Both the position numbers and the translations under genes were made by a program. A DNA stretch of 64,000 nucleotides from Brachionus koreanus (Eukaryota > Rotifera > Eurotatoria > Ploima > Brachionidae): contig PJRA01000303.1 in NCBI GenBank assembly GCA_016987375.1, positions 130,201 through 194,200 of the forward strand, in the 5' to 3' direction. Positions 60,501 to 64,000 of the stretch are shown piece by piece; position 1 is the stretch's first letter; every line of letters begins with the position of its first letter. The notes under the pieces are model-generated. The model made no database searches. It saw only the letters and a list, made by a program, of their open reading frames with translations, and was not told the DNA's origin.

Positions 60501-63500
60501 AATAAACAGATTTTAGCTTAGCTCGGCTTTAAGATGGAATCATAATTTTTGCTTTTCAACAAAAAGTTTATCTTCAAAATCATAATAAATGATCGCTAGT
60601 ATTTTGCTAATAGCATCTAAATTGCTTTAAACTTAATCTAAATAAGAATTCAAGGCGAGAAGTTGCGTAAGCAGTTAAAAGTCTAATAGTTCACTTGTTT
60701 ACTAAATCTCCCGGGAACAACAGCTTTGTAGCAATGTGAATATAAAATCACATTCAAACATTACCTTTTTTTGTTGTTGCATACCTTCATACAATACATC
60801 TATTTTGGCATAAATTTCTTTGGTCTATTTTTAAAGTGTGTTTGTTTATTAATTGAATTAGAAGAATGAAATTTTGAGATGAAAAACAAAAAAAAAATTT
60901 TGGACTGAGAATTTAATTATGTGGTTAGCAAAGGATATGAATTGAAGGCTTTGAATAGTTCTAGTTTGGAAAAAAGCTAATATCGACTAAGCGATACCAA
61001 AAATTTCTAATTATCATTATGTTTAACCTTTTTATTTTTTGTATTATGGGCTCTATTGCATTCATCTGCATAGTTGCCATGTTTTTTTCTTTTGTTATTC
61101 ATCTTATGATTAAACAATATTTATTATTTAATATTATTAATCATTCGCTTCTTAAGAGAGTATAAATCAAAATAAAAACTTTTCCTAAAATTTTACAATT
61201 TATTTTGTTGTTTCGTTTAAACTCCCACTGATTCTAGCTTGGTATCTTAACAATAGATGTTATTTTCGTTAGCAAACTCATTTAAGAAAGTATTTCAAGT
61301 GATTCATTAACTTTTGAAAGTTCGTCAAAAATTTGCTAGCCCCCCTCCCAATTTAGTAACCATTTTTTTTTTATAAAAATAAATTAAAAATTTGCAATTT
61401 TTAAGTCTGGATTTTTCTTTATGTGAATTATTTAGATTAAAAATGGTGTTATTATTTAGGTCTTTTATATAAATCGACCACTCGGAAATTTTTTTTTAAA
61501 TAGTGTTGATCAATTTTCTATAAGAAAAAAGCTTTTAATTCGAATTACAAATTAAATACTAAAAGACCAGTGGGAATTTTTATTCTAAGTGAAAAATAAA
61601 TAGATTGACACCGTAAATTATTGATTGGAATTTTTTTAATTTGTTTATCAGTGATTTTAAAGTTTATGGTTTTAGTAATGGTTGGCTTACTGATATTAAT
61701 AAATATAATTAGTCTACGATTTCCGATGTAACTCATAAGCCAGTGGGTCTTCCGATTCGTTAGATAAAGGTCTAGTTCGCTCAAGCGAATATAAAATAGG
61801 TGCTATTCATTAACTTGGATTTTCTCTAACTTTTTTGTTTGATTTAAAATTTTTACAAGATATAGAGAAAAATAGCATTTTAACAATTTAAACCAAAACA
61901 ATTTAAACCAGGCAATTTAGCTTTCAAAAGTTTCCTCTAAATTAAACAAAGCTTCAAAGTCATTAGATTTTAATTTTAGAAATTAAATATCTATTTTAAA
62001 TAAATTATTTTTTCTAGTCATAATCAAAAATATTTTTGGTTCTTTAATATAAAACAAAAATATTTTTCTTGTTTCTTTTTTTTATGTTGGATTTTTCCGT
62101 CTTAATTAAATATTTAACTTGAAAATCAGGTCTAAAAACTATAACGAGTTAAATTAAAATTGAATTCTTAGTCAAATTGAAAACCCGAACTATGGGACTA
62201 GATTTATTTATAATCAAATATTTGAAAAATAATAAAAATACAATTTAATTTTCAATTTTGTGTATTAGGATGTTAGTGGACTATTTTGAAATTTTTTAAA
62301 TATATTTTAAGGTAATTTTAAACCGAGAAAATATTAATTTTAAGTCTAAATTTGAAGTTACTATTATCGTTAATTAAAGTAATGAAAGCATAAGTGATTA
62401 AAATTTTCTAAAAAAAAATTCGATTAAAAATAGAAATAGGTGCACATAAATAAAAGTATATCATTTCATTAGCAACTAGGATTTTTTTTCATTAAAGCTT
62501 TCGGACTTTTTGAGGTTATTTAAAAATTTAAAATCCGTAATTGTGCTAATAATATTAAAATAAGATTTTTCCTATTTTTAATAATACAGATTTAATTACA
62601 AAACCTTTTAAGAATTCAGAATCAATCATTAGGTTTGTTGATTATGCCTATTTGAGACTTAATTTTAAATATTCAGAATTCAATTCAAAATTAAGTAAAC
62701 AAACCAGGATTATTTAAAACTTGAAAAAGATGTTGGCTTTAGAAGTAAAATTAGTAGTTATATTTTTAGTATATTATTCAGATGGTTAACCCTAAATGCA
62801 AGTTAAGAAATGTAGACTTATTCAAAAGCTTTACCTTTTTTAAATAGACTTTAGTTGCTTGTTAAGAAAATTTTAGGATTATGAAGTTCTAATTTTTTTT
62901 TTATTTTCAAAACTTTATTTAAAAATTCAAACGAATTTGTAAAAAAAAATACAAAAGTCTTGCCAAACATAATTTATAATTTTTATTCCATATTTTTCTA
63001 AACTCTTATTATCGAGTCGATTAAAATTTTCAGATTATTTTATTTAAAATTAATCATTTAAAGAAAAATGACAATTTCTTTAAATATCAAATAAAATAAT
63101 AAAGAAATATTTTTATTCAATAAATATAATAAGATTGCATTTTAAAATTATTCTATCATTAAAGCTAGAAGCATCGAGCATTTTTCATTCATTTTCTAGG
63201 TCAATCATAATTCCAATGGATAAAAAAATGAATTAACATGGCTTGTTGAAGTTTATTATCAAAATTTAATTATCATGCTCATAAATTTTTTTTTTATTTT
63301 TTTAATTGGAAAATTTGATGCAAAAACTAATTTTTATAGGTAGCAAAACACGTTAAACTGTGGCGAAATATTGCGTAATTCTGCATTGATAAAATTTTTG
63401 CAGAAATTTGCAGAAATCTGAAAATCTGAAATAGATTTTTCCTCAAAAATTGTTAAAAAACCTAATGGTAATGATAATTTTTAGACTTCAGTTAGCCTGT

Positions 63501-64000
63501 AGAAATTTGTTTCGAAGGATTGATTTATTAATCGCTGATTAGCTTAGTACTTGTTGAATTAAGTAATAATATTTATCTATTATTATTAAATGGCCATAAT
63601 TGGTGCTAATTGAATAGATAAATAAATAAAATATTTATTTATTATTTAGATTAGAGAAAAATTTTCTAAAATATTTTAAATTTATAAAATTATGAAATCA
63701 ATTTAAAGAAAAAATAAATAATTTAAACATTTTTTTTTCCAAAAAATTTTCAGAAAAAAAATTCAAAATATTTTCCAAGAAAATTTCTACTTAGTAAAAT
63801 CTTCTTACAATTTTTTTAATATTGTATTTTGTTCAAGTCTACTAGTAAGTCTATTTTTTCAGAATTTAAAATCAAAATAAGAACAAAAATACTTATTGAC
63901 ATTTATTATTAAAAAGCCTTTAGTCTATTTCATACTTTAATGTTTATCTAAATTTCGGCTCTACTTTTTTGTTAGATTTTAATTTCTGAGAATTTTTTTT

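Larger units (their letters stand above)
53034..64000. other. 11-kb gene-poor region
   Basis: AT-rich throughout with long A and T runs. No multi-exon gene could be built on either strand. Isolated GC-richer patches occur near 56000-56110 and 57650-57720. Small open frames listed separately (55948-56127, 60348-60500) are the only candidates I would keep. Confidence 0.55.

Noticed and set aside
61019..61165. 48-codon hydrophobic plus-strand frame
   Set aside because: Composition is what AT-rich DNA gives by chance; no supporting context.
1..64000. tRNA, rRNA, CRISPR arrays, bacterial-type operons or contamination
   Set aside because: None seen. All recognised genes are intron-containing and animal-like; no tandem short repeats with spacers and no tRNA-like B-box context were found.

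Overview
This window is eukaryotic and very AT-rich. Coding exons are split by short introns (mostly 45-80 nt, a few of 0.8-2 kb), with GT/AG borders at nearly every junction. The gene set is animal: a ciliary-type kinesin-3, an EFHC2-like axonemal DM10 protein, taspase-1, a GABA-B-type class C receptor, two NBC-type SLC4 bicarbonate transporters and a puromycin-sensitive aminopeptidase. Base composition and compactness would fit a monogonont rotifer such as Brachionus, but that is an inference; another AT-rich protostome is possible.

Layout. 1-6584 (minus): KIF28/KLP-6-like kinesin, 5' end complete, C-terminus beyond the left edge; its introns carry a hAT-like MITE, a GC-rich foldback element and a LINE fragment. 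7047-9405 (plus): EFHC2-like gene, divergent from the kinesin across a 462-bp intergenic region that holds a perfect RFX X-box. 12455-15271 (plus): taspase-1 in eight exons, with a transposase relic in one intron. 15272-19650: repeat-rich DNA, including a LINE ORF1 fragment inserted with a 28-bp target duplication. 19658-19970: possible two-exon secreted peptide. 20014-25888 (plus): GABA-B-like receptor; intron 1 contains an assembly gap and intron 3 an inverted copy of the 16.4-17.7 kb repeat. 27340-27831: LINE reverse-transcriptase relic. 28041-29370 (minus): coiled-coil protein of the CCDC166/DUF4515 type, again with an X-box just upstream. 31099-37422 and 41033-45992 (both minus): tandem NBC-like SLC4 paralogs of 1060 and 980 codons. 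49514-53033 (minus): puromycin-sensitive aminopeptidase with a tandemly duplicated 97-nt exon that looks mutually exclusive. 53034-64000: about 11 kb with no convincing gene.

Biological themes. Three genes (kinesin, EFHC2-like, CCDC166-like) are plausibly ciliary, and both promoter regions serving them carry X-box matches, which suggests an RFX-controlled set. The two SLC4 genes are a local duplication that has since diverged in exon structure. The most unusual coding observation is the alternative exon in the aminopeptidase: it would swap the 32 residues directly before the GAMEN substrate-binding motif.

Gene models were spliced by eye from reading frame, splice-site dinucleotides and remembered family conservation. 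No alignment or transcript evidence was available.
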